Of a DNA stretch of 64,000 nucleotides, positions 48,893-60,751 are shown one piece after another; within the stretch, counting starts at the first letter, position 1; each line of letters opens with the position of its first letter. Source of the DNA: Bradysia coprophila (Eukaryota > Arthropoda > Insecta > Diptera > Sciaridae). The notes below the pieces were generated by a model, which saw only the letters and a list, made by a program, of their open reading frames with translations, was not told the DNA's origin and searched no databases. The stretch covers positions 7,828,729-7,892,728 of the forward strand of contig NW_023503293.1 in the NCBI RefSeq assembly GCF_014529535.1, written 5' to 3'. Both the position numbers and the translations under genes were made by a program.

Positions 48893-49690
48893 AGAGAAGA
48901 AGATGTTTTGACAGGTATCCCAAGGCAAGTTAAAATAAACTGGTCTTCTGTCCTCTCGCTCATATTGTGTGCGAGGCTTATTATGATGAGAAGAGTGGAA
49001 ACATAGTTGGGACCAGTTATTTTAACTTACCTTGAGAAAATGTCAAAAATTTATATGAAAATATGCAATCACAAGTATCGCAAGGCAAGTTCTATTAAAC
49101 TGGTCTTGGGAACTCACGCTCTGATTATAACAGTTTATATAGTGTCATGATCATAGCGAGAAAACCGAAGACCATTTAATTATAAATTGCCTTGAAGTAC
49201 TTGTCAAAATATTTCTTCATTCTTCATCATATAATTCACGCCATAAGTGTGCCTAAAATTTTAATTTTAAGTGAACGATTAAATGAAAAAGTGAACCGAA
49301 AAATACATTTCAATTATGATCAGAGCGAGAAAACCGAAGACTAGTTTTTATAACTTGACCACAAGGCACTTATCGAAGAATTTGCTTCTCTGTCAACGTT
49401 GTCATACCACTCTATTGTATGAAAATGACGCTACATTAGAAAGACCTCCACTCTTTTCATTTTGAATTTCGACCGCACTTACGGCGTGAATGCTCTATGA
49501 TGAAAGAGAAAGAGATATTTTGACAAGTAAACCAATGCAAGTTATAATAAACTGGTCTTTGGTCCTCTCGCCGTCAACGTACCACGTTGAAAGAGAAATA
49601 AATACTTTGGCAAGTACCCCAAGGCAAGTTATAATAACTAGTCTTTGGTTTTGTCACTCTGATCATAACAGTCTATAGTGTTAAAAGATA
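48893..49690. repeat. Cluster of foldback units, CAAGGCAAGTTATAATAAACTGGTC family
   Basis: At least seven copies in both orientations, spaced about 80-150 bp. The unit reads TTTTGACAGGTA...CCAAGGCAAGTTAAAAT, AAACTGGTCTTC, then CTCGCTCTGATCATAACA. Forward units start near 48900, 49082, 49510 and 49600; reverse units near 49000, 49155 and 49320. 48900-49045 is a pair of forward and reverse units forming one palindrome. More copies are at 45485-46220, 51276-51380 and 63464-63506. Confidence 0.6.
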
Positions 49691-50034
49691 GTAGAAGTTT
49701 TGACGTATCGAGCTCAGTTTGTCAGTTTGTTTACATATCACCCATCGAGATCAATTAAATTAATTGGTTTTTCCCCTGCTTTTTCAATCTTTTAACAATA
49801 GTTAAGGCCCTGTAGACCGATTTGATCCGAATTTACAAAAGAAGGAATGAAGGAATTTTGTAAGAATTGAATTCCTAGAAATAGGCACTGGCTGTAGCAC
49901 ATTTCACAGAGACTGTGGAAGAATCTTTATTAATTTTTCAATCCGTTTACTGAATATGCTGAACGATTCGTCGAAATTTTATTTAATTTGTTTGCAAGTA
50001 TCTACCGGGAAGGAGTAGACATGCTCAATCAATT

Positions 50035-50385
50035 GATTGATAAAATATCGATTATTCGCCGACAATCGATTATCGAAACAAACAATATATATTTTCAACA
50101 AATCAAAGATGATTGGAAACCATTCCGTTTTTTTATAATCGAATGAAAATCTATTAATGATAATCGAGTGTTTGTCGATTATTGATAATGAGAAAATGTA
50201 AACTAATCTACGGTAGCTGTTAGTGGTTACGAGTATTATTGACAATCGATGATTATCCATAAATTCGATTATCGAGTAAGACATTGTGACCACTGTTTCG
50301 ATCTGTGAGAAAATTAAATACGTCTTTCAACGTTTTGCATTAATATGCAAATCGATTGATATTAAATCGATTTTTAATCGACTGA
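50035..50385. promoter_or_regulatory. Cluster of TAATCGATTA-like motifs
   Basis: About nine occurrences of ATCGATTA / TAATCGA(T) in 350 bp (for example 50046, 50064, 50139, 50160, 50176, 50240, 50263, 50350, 50366), several as AATCGATTATCGA. Such a homotypic cluster could bind a homeodomain or Cut-type factor, but it can also be a decayed AT-rich tandem repeat. There is no gene within 1.3 kb. Confidence 0.3.
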
Positions 50386-50797
50386 TGATATTTCTTAGTG
50401 AACATGCCTGCCTATAGGAAGGAGAACCAAGCAATTCACTAAAAGAATTCTGCAGGAAAATCCATTCATTACATTACATTACATACAGAATTGGTTATTT
50501 CAACATTTTGAATGCAGGACTGACGCTAATCTAAACAAAAAGTTGTTCTACGATAGGTATCTAAAATACGGAGATTTTTTATAAAATTTATTTTGTCAGT
50601 CGCAATGCACTACATTTTGTCAGCCGCTCTAAACTTGACTGAAGCCGTTTGTCATACCATACGAAAAAACTTGTTTGAGTTTCCCGGTAGCTAGAACTGC
50701 ATATTTTGCCACATTTTTGATCAATACAGTGTCTTAAGAGCAATAGACCCTTTCAAATTTGTAGCCTACATTTAGGCGGAAAAATATTTGTTTTTTT

Positions 50798-51220
50798 GAT
50801 GATTTCTCTTAACCAAAATCTTGTTTTGTAAAAGCACGCAAATTTTTTGTAACTTTTAAAGAAACAATTGGTTTGTGGCTAATAACTTATCCCACTTGGA
50901 GAAACATTTGCAGATTGTGTAAATTTATGTAGACTGCACAGGTTTCTCCAAGTGGGATAAGTTATAGGTTTGTTCCAAGTAACTGTAAACACGAACTTTG
51001 ACAACCCGAACAACGACAATTTCATCCACACCTACGCCCTACGCGATTTACACAGAAATATTATTGAGGTTATGGTTCTGTGGATGAAATTTGACAATTC
51101 ATATGGCCTTGGAACAAACCTATGACTCACAAACTAATTTCTCTTAAAAGTAACACATTTTTGCGTGCTTCAATGGTTTTACTTTTTCAAAAAAAGATTT
51201 TGGTTCAGAGAAATCATCAA
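50798..51220. mobile_element. Nested foldback: outer palindrome, inner palindrome and a TA-target MITE
   Basis: Outer arms GATGATTTCTCTTAACCAAA (50798) and the inverse ending AGAGAAATCATC (51220) pair over about 85 bp. At the centre lie two insertions side by side: an inner palindrome 50883-50966 (TAACTTATCCCACTTGGAGA and its inverse), and the GGTTTGTTCCA element 50967-51120. The related sequence at 37687-37733 supports the outer arm being a repeat. Confidence 0.6.
50967..51120 (-). mobile_element. MITE, GGTTTGTTCCA family (copy 2), TA target
   Basis: Full copy with ends GGTTTGTTCCA and TGGAACAAACC and TA on both sides. It aligns end to end with 15890-16066 in reverse orientation, sharing GGCCATATGAATTGTC, TTTCATCCA, TTATTGAGGTTATGG and GTTGTTCGGGTTGTC. 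The inner region is slightly shorter. Confidence 0.75.
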
Positions 51221-51722
51221 CAGACTAATATTTTTCAGCCTAAACGTATGCTGCTCTTAAAACAGTGTAAAATCGCAAGTTATAATGAACTGGTCTTCTG
51301 TCTTCTCACTCACATGTTGAACATGTTGAAAGAGAAGCAAATACTTTGACCCCAAGGCAAGTTGTAATTAAATGGTCATCGGTTTTGAAGGCATACATAC
51401 AACATGCTACAACATTTAAGTTATATTAACTCATCTGGATGATCTTACCTAATTAGCAGCATCGGTCATCGGAATCTTATACGAAAAATTTTATTTTTAA
51501 AAGTAATAAGAACCAACCAATTGCAGCGCTACCTTCATTTACCAAAAGAAAGTTTCAAATTGATCGTACGACAGCACTGAAAACATTGTGCAAAGTTTTT
51601 TGACACCAGAACAACAACTGTATGCAACTTCAATGTGGATAGTGAGTGACTTGCCGTTCGTGGATCGTGAAAACACAAAAGTTTGTCAGAAGAAGAATTA
51701 GTGAGATTTAGCTCAGAATACA

Positions 51723-53292
<1,570 letters not shown>

Positions 53293-53360
53293 GGTGGATT
53301 TGATGTTTCGTTCGTTGGATGATTTTTTTTGCTAATAAAACTCTGGAGTAATTTTTGCGA

Positions 53361-55212
53361 CTAAAGCCGGTATCGTTTATTCAGTGCCTCGTTGACATTT
53401 TGCGAATGTTTCGATTGTACGGCCGTGATTTCCGATATGGATTTGTCCAGCAATGTTGGATCGGTGCATATTTGGCACTGTCCGCGAGTAGGTTTCTTCA
53501 GCAGTAAATCTTCTTTTGTGTCCATTGCTGCGGCCGTTGTCAGACCATGGTATTTTCCAATGTTGAATGCATTCTTGAAGCCTTCGTTGTAGCCAGCATC
53601 AAACCCACTTTGGAACATGGATTCCTTGCCGTCGTGAATGCCATCCTTGTAACCATTCTGAAAAAGGCGATTTTTAACATCGTGCAATTCGACATTTCTA
53701 CATTGTGTGGCCGGTGGCCGTGGCGTTCAAACATTTAACTTTAATTCGCCATACGAGAAAGTGTTCACAAAGCAGACAAGTGTCGTGGTATATCGCAAGA
53801 CCATTAACTCTAGAGCCTTCGATCAACTGCGTGTATTAATCGTTAACGCTTCAAAGAGACCTCGGTATAAGCTGTGAGAGTATAGAGTATTTAAGTGAGG
53901 GAGATGGCGAAACGGCTACCTATTGTTCTATCTCGGGAACTGCTGTCAAATTCTTTTTTATTATTGTTGACAGCGGACCCGAGTTGATTTTCCATCTAGC
54001 TCTACTTAAACACTGTATATAATACCGAGAAGTGACTGCAATTGTCATTGACGGAGCACCGATAGGTCAGCTTGGGGCGCGGACATTCAAAGAAGAAAAC
54101 AATAACGTCTGGTACCGTCTCTTATAACGGTTGCAGTCGCTTCACAAAAAATAAAATGAAAAGTAATTGGAACGAGACAGTTATAGGCGCAGCAGGATGT
54201 AGGGTGCAGTGAGTTCAAAAAATCACCTAAAGTTTTTTACAAAATCGAAGGAAGACACTACTCACACACGTTTACCTTTGATACTGTACCAACTCCTAGG
54301 TATTGGAGCAACGCACTTCACGCAAAAGTGTTTTAAGTGACAGCTGCCAAATAGAGTACTATTTTGCATGAAAACGTTTTACAGATTTTTTACGGTGTCA
54401 AAATTTGATTGATACACTATACCGTTTCAGTTACTCTATTTAGAGTACCACTCATGCTTGAAGTGCGTTGATTGGAGACATATCAAATGGTGATACCTGC
54501 TTACTGAGATACCTGCAGCATATAATTGCATTCCGTTCCAGTTCCCATTACTTTATGATTTTTTTTTTGTTTCCGCTACTGCAACGGAACCACAGACGTC
54601 ACTGATTTTCGTGGTTCCGTTGGTGTAAAGAAATGATGTATTTATGAAAGGTAAAAGTCTTTTTACATGCTGCATGCGTGTAAAACCGTATCTTATCATG
54701 TTTCAAGCACGTCTTTCAACGCCCTCAGCATGTAAAATCCATTACATAATTCGGGATAAAAATGAAAAGTCTCCTTTTCGGCTACGCCTCGGATCAACAA
54801 AATTCACACACAAACTCTACTTTTCAACTTTTCATTCCTCGTTATGTAAATAACTATTTGATGCTAGATAGATCGTGCACAAATCGTTTTCACCACAGCG
54901 GTGCAATGTTTTCACCTAAGTATTCCGTTTTGGGCTATTTAAACCCACATCTCATCGTATCCGAACTATGGTAAAATCATCTACCGCTTCATAATTTGAA
55001 ATCACAAATCTTTCGAACAAAATATCTACGACAGATGTGAGAATGCGCAGTGGTGACACCAACCCAGAATGCGAATGTTGTTTAGTTATTGTGTTTATAA
55101 AATCGGTGCAGAGTTTCGTTGGATTACTCACTTTTGTTGTTGATTTAGAAAGTTTATTATAATTTCTGGCACTCAAATCTTTGAACTCATTGTCGGTATG
55201 TTCGGCGCACAT
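53361..55212 (-). CDS. Yae1: YAE1, adaptor for Fe-S loading (Yae1/Lto1 pathway)
   Basis: Yae1 works with Lto1 to bring the cytosolic Fe-S targeting complex to the ribosome recycling factor ABCE1/Rli1. Exons 55132-55212 and 53361-53657 join in phase 0 (donor GTGAGT, acceptor CCTTTTTCAG) into 125 residues. The family's repeated G-x3-G motif is clear: NGYKDGIHDGKES, then SGFDAGYNEGFKNAFNIGKYHG. The 27-residue first exon ends YNKLSKSTTK, which fits the W/Y-x-RL segment ahead of the motif in other Yae1 proteins. The frame continues upstream of 53657 with no ATG, which supports the distant first exon. The 1.47 kb intron holds three MITEs. Exon 1 assignment is the less certain part. Confidence 0.75.
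53889..54013 (+). mobile_element. MITE, TTTAAGTAGAGC / TCACTTAAAC family (copy 2)
   Basis: Reads TTTAAGTGAGGGAGATGGCG to TTCCATCTAGCTCTACTTAAA, with GCTGTCAA / TTGACAGC pairing around an AT-rich loop. It aligns with 43798-43920 in reverse orientation. It lies in the YAE1 intron. Confidence 0.65.
54309..54470. mobile_element. MITE, CAACGCACT family (uninterrupted copy)
   Basis: Ends CAACGCACTTCACGC and GCTTGAAGTGCGTTG, with interior CAGCTGCCAAATAGAGTACT, GGTGTCAAAATTTG and GAGTACCACTCAT. It corresponds to 22062-22375 without the nested element, which gives the family's empty size as about 162 bp. Confidence 0.7.
54640..54862. mobile_element. Foldback relative with GTAAATAACTAT end (second copy)
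   Basis: AAAAGTCTTTTTACATGCTGC, CAGCATGTAAAATCCATTAC, ATGAAAAGTC and CGTTATGTAAATAACTATTTG match the element at 43275-43516 in order. It also carries CGGCTACGCCTCGGATC, akin to the GAGGCGAAGCCGAGG apex elsewhere. Confidence 0.5.
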
Positions 55213-55989
55213 GGTGGCATCAATGAACTTTTATTTCAATTTTTCAATTTTTTTTTATTTCCACAAATTTTGAAATCGTTTGACATAACCAAAAAACTGA
55301 GACAGAGAACGATCTGTCAAATTTTCGAATATACATGATATTCGCAGGGTTGTCAAAAGTCGTTTCGCATGCACTTTTCGATAATTTATTGAGACAGATG
55401 TATGAACAGAGTTTGTTTCTGTGTTAGTGACGATTAAAAGTCGGAAGGTGGCTGATAATTTCAGTTTTTGTTTTATAAACCTTGGACATGCTTCCGTATT
55501 GAATTCACAAGTCAGATCGTTCAGTCTCAGATTCGAACTGTTCTTTAAGGGCTTTTTTATGAAAGAAATTGTTTTGAAAAGACTTTTAGGAAAGACTCCT
55601 CTAGGAACTACTCTTCCCATTATAGACTTCTCTCGGAACTACTCTTTGCGTTCTAGACTTTTCTAGGATCTTCCCTTCCTTTTATAGACTTCACTAATAA
55701 CTAGTCTTCCCGTGATATACTTCTCTAGAAACTATTCTTCTAGTGATAGACTTCTCTATGATCTACTCTTCCCATAATATACTTCTCTAGAAACTACTCT
55801 TTCCGTTATAGCTTTCCATCTTACAGATTCTTCTAACAAAATATTTTCTAAGAAAATCAGTCCCTCCTAAGAATGATGAAGAAGAACACTGCTACGGGTC
55901 TCTCCTATTGAAGACTGTTTTTAAAAGATTATTCTGTTCCAAAATCCAACTTTCCCGCTTGATCTGAATTTTAATTTCATTTTAGTGAA
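55213..55989. other. Divergent intergenic region between YAE1 and RPC6
   Basis: Start codons of YAE1 exon 1 (-) and RPC6 (+) are 777 bp apart, so both promoters should lie here. At 55590-55830 a degenerate tandem repeat of about 40-45 bp built on TAGACTTCTCTAGAAACTACTCTTCC recurs five to six times. Confidence 0.55.
55590..55830. repeat. Degenerate tandem repeat, CTTCTCTAGAAACTACTCTT unit
   Basis: Five to six units of roughly 40-45 bp, each with TATAGACTTCTCT, then a AACTACTCTTCC-like part. Units differ at many positions, so the array is old. It lies 160 bp upstream of the RPC6 start codon. Confidence 0.6.
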
Positions 55990-57015
55990 ATGGACGTTAA
56001 ACCGAATGTGATCGATGTGATCGGTAAAGAGATTCTCAACTATGCGCAAGACAAACCGAACGGATTGTCAAACGAAGAGCTGGTGGAAGTGATGCCAAAC
56101 ATAACGCAAGAGCAACGAGTCAATGCGGTGAACAAATTGATTCAACAAGGACAAATCGAAATACTGAAGAAAAACAACAGTCTGCTGTATCGCATAAAAG
56201 ATCCGACGAAAAAGTCTGTCGTTCCGAAAGGGGCCGACAATGAAGAGAAAATCGTTTACAGTATCATTGAGGAGGGTGGCAATAAGGGCATCTGGATTCG
56301 AGACATTCGTGTGAAATCGAATCTGATAATGACACAGTTGAATAAGATACTGAAAAATTTGGAGAACAAGAAACTGATTAAGGCAGTCAAATCGGTTAAC
56401 GTGAGTTATGCTCGTCGATCTCGAATTTTGTATGTTCCTGACTTTCTATCAAAAATTATTAGGCTAGCAAGAAGAAAGTGTACATGCTGTTCAATTTAGA
56501 GCCAGATAGATCGGTTACAGGCGGAGCATGGTATCAAGATCAGGACTTTGAAGCCGAATTTGTAGACGTATTGAATCAGCAATCGTTACGATTTCTACAA
56601 ATGCGCAAAACGGCAGCAAAGGAGCTGAAAGAAGGACCGTTGGCTGCAATGAAATTCGCTTGCTGCAGCGTACAGGACGTACACAAATTCATATCCGAAT
56701 TAGGTATCAGTAAGGTAATTCATATTTCGCTATCGTCAGTCTTCCTATTCATCAAACAATTTTTATTCGATTTAGGTAAATCTGGATGAGGACGATCTGG
56801 AAACCATATTGAAGACAGTTGTATACGATGGTAAAGCGGAACGTATCGTTCAAATGGACGGCAAAAGTCTGTACAGAGCGATTGACAGTCCATTGGTGAC
56901 TGTACCTGGCTTAGTTCAAATGCCTTGTGGTATTTGTCCAATCATAAAAAATTGTTCCACAACCGGCGAAGTGACGCCAAAATCGTGTCAGTACATGACT
57001 GAATGGCTTGAATAA
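55990..57015 (+). CDS. Polr3F: DNA-directed RNA polymerase III subunit RPC6 (POLR3F/RPC39)
   Basis: Pol III-specific subunit of the RPC3-RPC6-RPC7 trimer used in promoter opening and TFIIIB contact. Exons 55990-56400, 56463-56714 and 56776-57015 join in phase 0 into 300 residues. Two winged-helix domains are seen (GLSNEELVEVMP, GNKGIWIRDIRVKSN), then ASKKKVYMLFNLEPDRSVTG GAWYQDQDFE, a family signature. The C-terminus has CGICPIIKNC...KSCQYMTEWLE, four cysteines of the [4Fe-4S] site known in this subunit. The AATAAA signal (57011-57016) overlaps the GAA-TAA end of the reading frame. The protein is about 16 residues shorter than the human one. Confidence 0.95.
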
Positions 57016-57016
57016 A

Positions 57017-57899
57017 ATAGATTGTAAATTTAAATCATGGTTGGATTTCTGATTAAGTGCTCTGACTGGAGATCCTGAACCACTTGAATTCTCTGAAGAA
57101 GGTAAAAATGGTTCGAACGTGGAATGGCAATTTTTACTTTTGCTTCTCTCTCCTTCAATAAAAAATTTGAATTTTCTATGATGAGTGAAGCCCCTTCAAT
57201 TTCTAGGGAATGATGATGGTCTCTTAAATTGGAAAATAAGGTTTAAATTACGAAAACGGTCGTGTTAAGCAAATACACCGGATTTCATTGTTTCTGTGCT
57301 TGACGAACTTTCGAAAGCTTTGAGCTCTGTGGAATACAAAGCTCTCGAAAGTTCTTTAAAAGAAAAGATATAACTTGGCAGAACCATTTTCATCAAACGG
57401 TACACTTCCATCAATTAAAATTATTTCCACTTTAGGACATGGGGAGCCTCGTTTTAGAGGTCCTCCATGTGTTAAGCCAAGACATCGTATCGCATTGTAT
57501 TTTTGCTTCGGTGAGCTTTTGAAAATTTTCGAGAACTTTGAAGCTTCTTTTGGATTCTATTGGAAAAGTGACACTTTTTAGTGTAACACAAAAGAAGCTC
57601 AAAGCTTGCGAAAGCTCTCTAAAGCTCTTAGTTTGCAAAGAATTATGATACGTTATTTTGGTGGAAATCTAGATAGTATTGATGCAGCACATCTGGGAAG
57701 ATGGTAAATATTGTATCGTCGCAATACTTTCTCAAGCAAACAAGCTCTCATCTATCTGTCATCTGTGTCAAATTCCCACCTTATTTCTTTGTATTCTACA
57801 AACACTATGTCACATTTTGACTGACTGCGATGTAATGTACATGTAAATTCCAAAGGCTACTTGATTCTTTCACCACCTTAATAAAAGTAGTTTGGTTGC
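57017..57899. other. Intergenic, short repeats only
   Basis: Around 57309-57355 AACTTTCGAAAGCTTTGAGCTC is inverted by GAGCTC-like and CTCTCGAAAGTT sequence, and a similar AAGCTCAAAGCTTGCGAAAGCTCTCTAAAGCTC run is at 57595-57630. No gene recognised. Confidence 0.45.
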
Positions 57900-59084
57900 T
57901 AGAGAGGGTATTGATCGTCGCAGTAGGCGCCGTGAAAATGGCTGGACGTGAAAATTTTTCGCTCGCCGAATTTGTCTTAATTTTGCAAGTTATTTATTGG
58001 TTTTCGTGGATTGATTCCAAAGTTGTTTACGGTTGTCCGATTTTTTTTTCGCGAGCGATTGTGGTTTTTCCCGAATGAAATTTACGACGGACGGAGACGT
58101 AGGCTCATGGGCGGTGAAACAGGACGGTAACCAGCATTTTTTGGTCAACAAGCTGTTCAATGGAATTCATGAATTTGAGGGAAATTGCAAGAAATAGGGG
58201 CCGAATGCCAATGTGGAAACTAAAGTGGAAACTAACAGGATGGATATCGAAATGAACTGTATCCAGATCAAACAGTGAAACTCAATGATGAACAAAGGCT
58301 CTGATTCTAGTATCAATATGTTGCAAATACGGGTTGTACCGCATATGATACTGAACTGATACGTTCGGGACACAGTGCAGCACGGTTCGGAGAAAACTCT
58401 GACTCTAGTTGAAGCAGATACGGTTTGTAATTGTTAACGTTTTCGGTAAGTGTGATGTAACTTGGTGTGTGAATTGTTGATGCTTCCCAATTTCCATTCT
58501 CTGAATGCGTCGTTTCTCACAATTTTTCTTTGTCATTTCTTATGAGGAGCATTTGCGCTTTTAGACTTGATGTGATGTTTTGCCAGCTTTGTCAATCAGA
58601 TCCTTCACGGATAATCCGGTACGATTAGAAGCCTTAGTCTTGTTTACGCTCTACATTCGTGCGCAACTGTACACGGTTTGCAATTGTTTGTGATTGCTCT
58701 AGAGTTTTTTCTTTCCGTAATGTTGCGCGCTTCGAGTTTCAGTCTGTTGTTGATTTCAGTTGTTGTCGACGTCTGTTAAGTCAACAGAAGTTGAAGAAGG
58801 ACTTGCTGGTCTCTAACTCGTTGTGTGACCTTGATTAGTGGAATGTGTAGACTGATGCACTGGAAGTGACGCGAAAGAGTGGAAGTGTTACATGAAAGGG
58901 TGAATCTTCTGTTGAGTCCACATGTGCCTTGGAAGTGGCAAGTAGCAAAGAATTTTGCTCCGAATTTTTTAATGGTTGTTTTAGCGGGCTTAACCTTAAG
59001 TCGACCACTTGGTTGAACTCGCTGTGTCGTTTCTTTTGCCTTTGAGTTGCGTTTCGTGAGGTAATTAATTCGCTAGGACCGGGA

Positions 59085-59290
59085 AACGCCTTTCTGATTC
59101 TTTTTGTAAAAGGAGAAATTCCCTAGGGTCGAGCGAGGTGCCTTTCCGTAGCCTTTGGTAGAAAGATAGGTTCCGTAGGATCAAGCTGATATTTCGTATA
59201 AGGATGAGTTCTCTAGGACTAGAAAAGCCTTTGCGTTACCTTTCGTAGAAGGAGAAGTCCCTAGGACAAAAAAAGCCGTTCGATAGTAGC
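59085..59290. repeat. Degenerate tandem repeat, about 55-60 bp unit
   Basis: Three to four units, each with GCCTTT(C/G)...GTA(G/A)AAGGAGAA...TCCCTAGG(A/G). The units drift strongly at their centres. Inside the 57900-60079 segment. Confidence 0.5.
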
Positions 59291-60026
59291 CGACTTTCGT
59301 CCGCTTTTCTACACCGGATTACGTTCGTTGTCTTAGTCTTCGCTTTCACCCTTCAACTCTTGCCTCGTCAACCGCTTTCTGAACCTTCGTTCACTCAGAG
59401 AAAGATATGAAGATATACGCATCTAATCTAATGCTATCTCCATCGTATGTACTTTGACCTAATGACTTCCTGGAGAACTCTGATTCGATTGCTGCGAAGA
59501 ACGTTCGAGGATTGATTGACCGTTGGAGGTGCACGAATTTGAGACTGTTGAAGGTCCTGTTATGGAAATCTAAATACTGAGCTGAACAAACGGAATGGAC
59601 AATGGTGAGATTAGTGAGAGTCTCCATAAGACAGGTAATTGTAAAGTTATAACAGGTGAGATTCGGACAACTAGTTCGTTATCAGGTAATTGATTTCTCC
59701 TTGTGGCATTATATTGTGTCACATTGTATTGTATTATAACTCAATGTTTTTCGAGCAATGAAAGAGCTCAGGTGGTCGGTTCATCTCCCCACTGCCGTGT
59801 AGATAGTCCGATCACTTTGTCGAGCGACGGTGATTGTTGTTAGATTAAGTTTCAACATACCTCGAGTAGCGATCCAGCGCTGTTCACAGTAAACGTGATT
59901 TGTTTAATATACAATGCACGCTTACTATGAACCGGAGAGTAAAAAGGGGGATCCAAGTGGATAACTCCCACTGTCAGTGATTCAACGTTCAAACTGGTTA
60001 TGTGCACAGGCACCAGCTCTTGATAT

Positions 60027-60056
60027 GTCACGGTCACGGTCACGGTCACGGTCACG
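60027..60056 (+). repeat. GTCACG hexamer array, five copies
   Basis: Five perfect tandem GTCACG units, immediately followed by the second copy of the 22 bp direct repeat (60058). The array is identical between units, so it is young. Confidence 0.85.
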
Positions 60057-60751
60057 GTAGAGAGGGTATTGATCGTCGCCATCGACACCATCGATACGTA
60101 TTTCATGTCTTTCAAAAATTAAGTATTTTCGAAAGAAGTGAAACTATTCACAACAAAAAGGTAGTACTGGAACTGTTGCATGTCTCAAACGACACTTTGT
60201 CTGACAATCGACATGAACCAATCGGATTAACTAAAATTTGTCACGTGATCTTGTCAATTCTAACGAATAAGCGACAAGGCGTTATAATTGCACTCGGTCA
60301 CGTGACACATTTTTAACAAATCCACAACGGCGAAAAATTGAAGCCCACGACAGCCCTTCTGAAGTAGAGACATCATTTTTAGATAATTTATTCACTTAGC
60401 AGGCTCACATTCCAGGTGATGTTAATGTGAAATTAATTAAATTTAGTACGATCACTCTTCGAAGTGACCCGCCCGGTCCATGAATAGAAACCACTGGGGA
60501 TAATTGGGATAACTCCCTCCAATTCCTAAACATTCTGTCCCAAAAAATTACCAAAATGTTGAACCCCAAAAAAATGTTCGAAATAAAAATGTCGTTTTGT
60601 CAACCCTGCATGTTACGTGGCCGAACAAGTCTGACGTTTGCAAATAAAAAAAAAAAAAGAGTTTATTGTTTATGACAGATGAGCTACTCGGGAAGCTGAT
60701 CTCATTATTCCGAAATTCGATTTACATTTTTACGTGAAAGCTAGGACTACG

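Larger units (their letters stand above)
48705..51534. other. Intergenic block with clustered foldbacks
   Basis: No gene recognised in 2.8 kb. Contents, listed separately: a cluster of CAAGTTATAATTAACTGGTC foldbacks, a run of TAATCGATTA-type motifs, and a Russian-doll foldback at 50798-51220. Between 50400 and 50790 I see only AT-rich sequence with a short TTACAT microsatellite (50466-50485). Confidence 0.55.
57900..60079. repeat. 2.1 kb segment bounded by a 22 bp direct repeat
   Basis: TAGAGAGGGTATTGATCGTC plus GC is found exactly at 57900-57921 and at 60058-60079. The DNA between is less AT-rich than the surroundings and has no long open frame. It includes a degenerate 50-60 bp tandem repeat (59085-59290; CCTTTCGTAGAAGGAGAAGTCCCTAGGAC-like) and ends in five GTCACG hexamers. 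Possibilities are an insertion that duplicated its target or ends, a segmental duplication, or an unrecognised non-coding element. I cannot choose. Confidence 0.4.

Noticed and set aside
57900-60079. LTR retroelement with the 22 bp repeats as terminal repeats
   Set aside because: Repeats are far too short, lack TG...CA ends, and the interior has no gag or pol-like frame.
60002-60316. 104-codon frame with a His-Gly repeat
   Set aside because: The repeat is the translation of the GTCACG hexamer array; nothing else in it looks like a protein.
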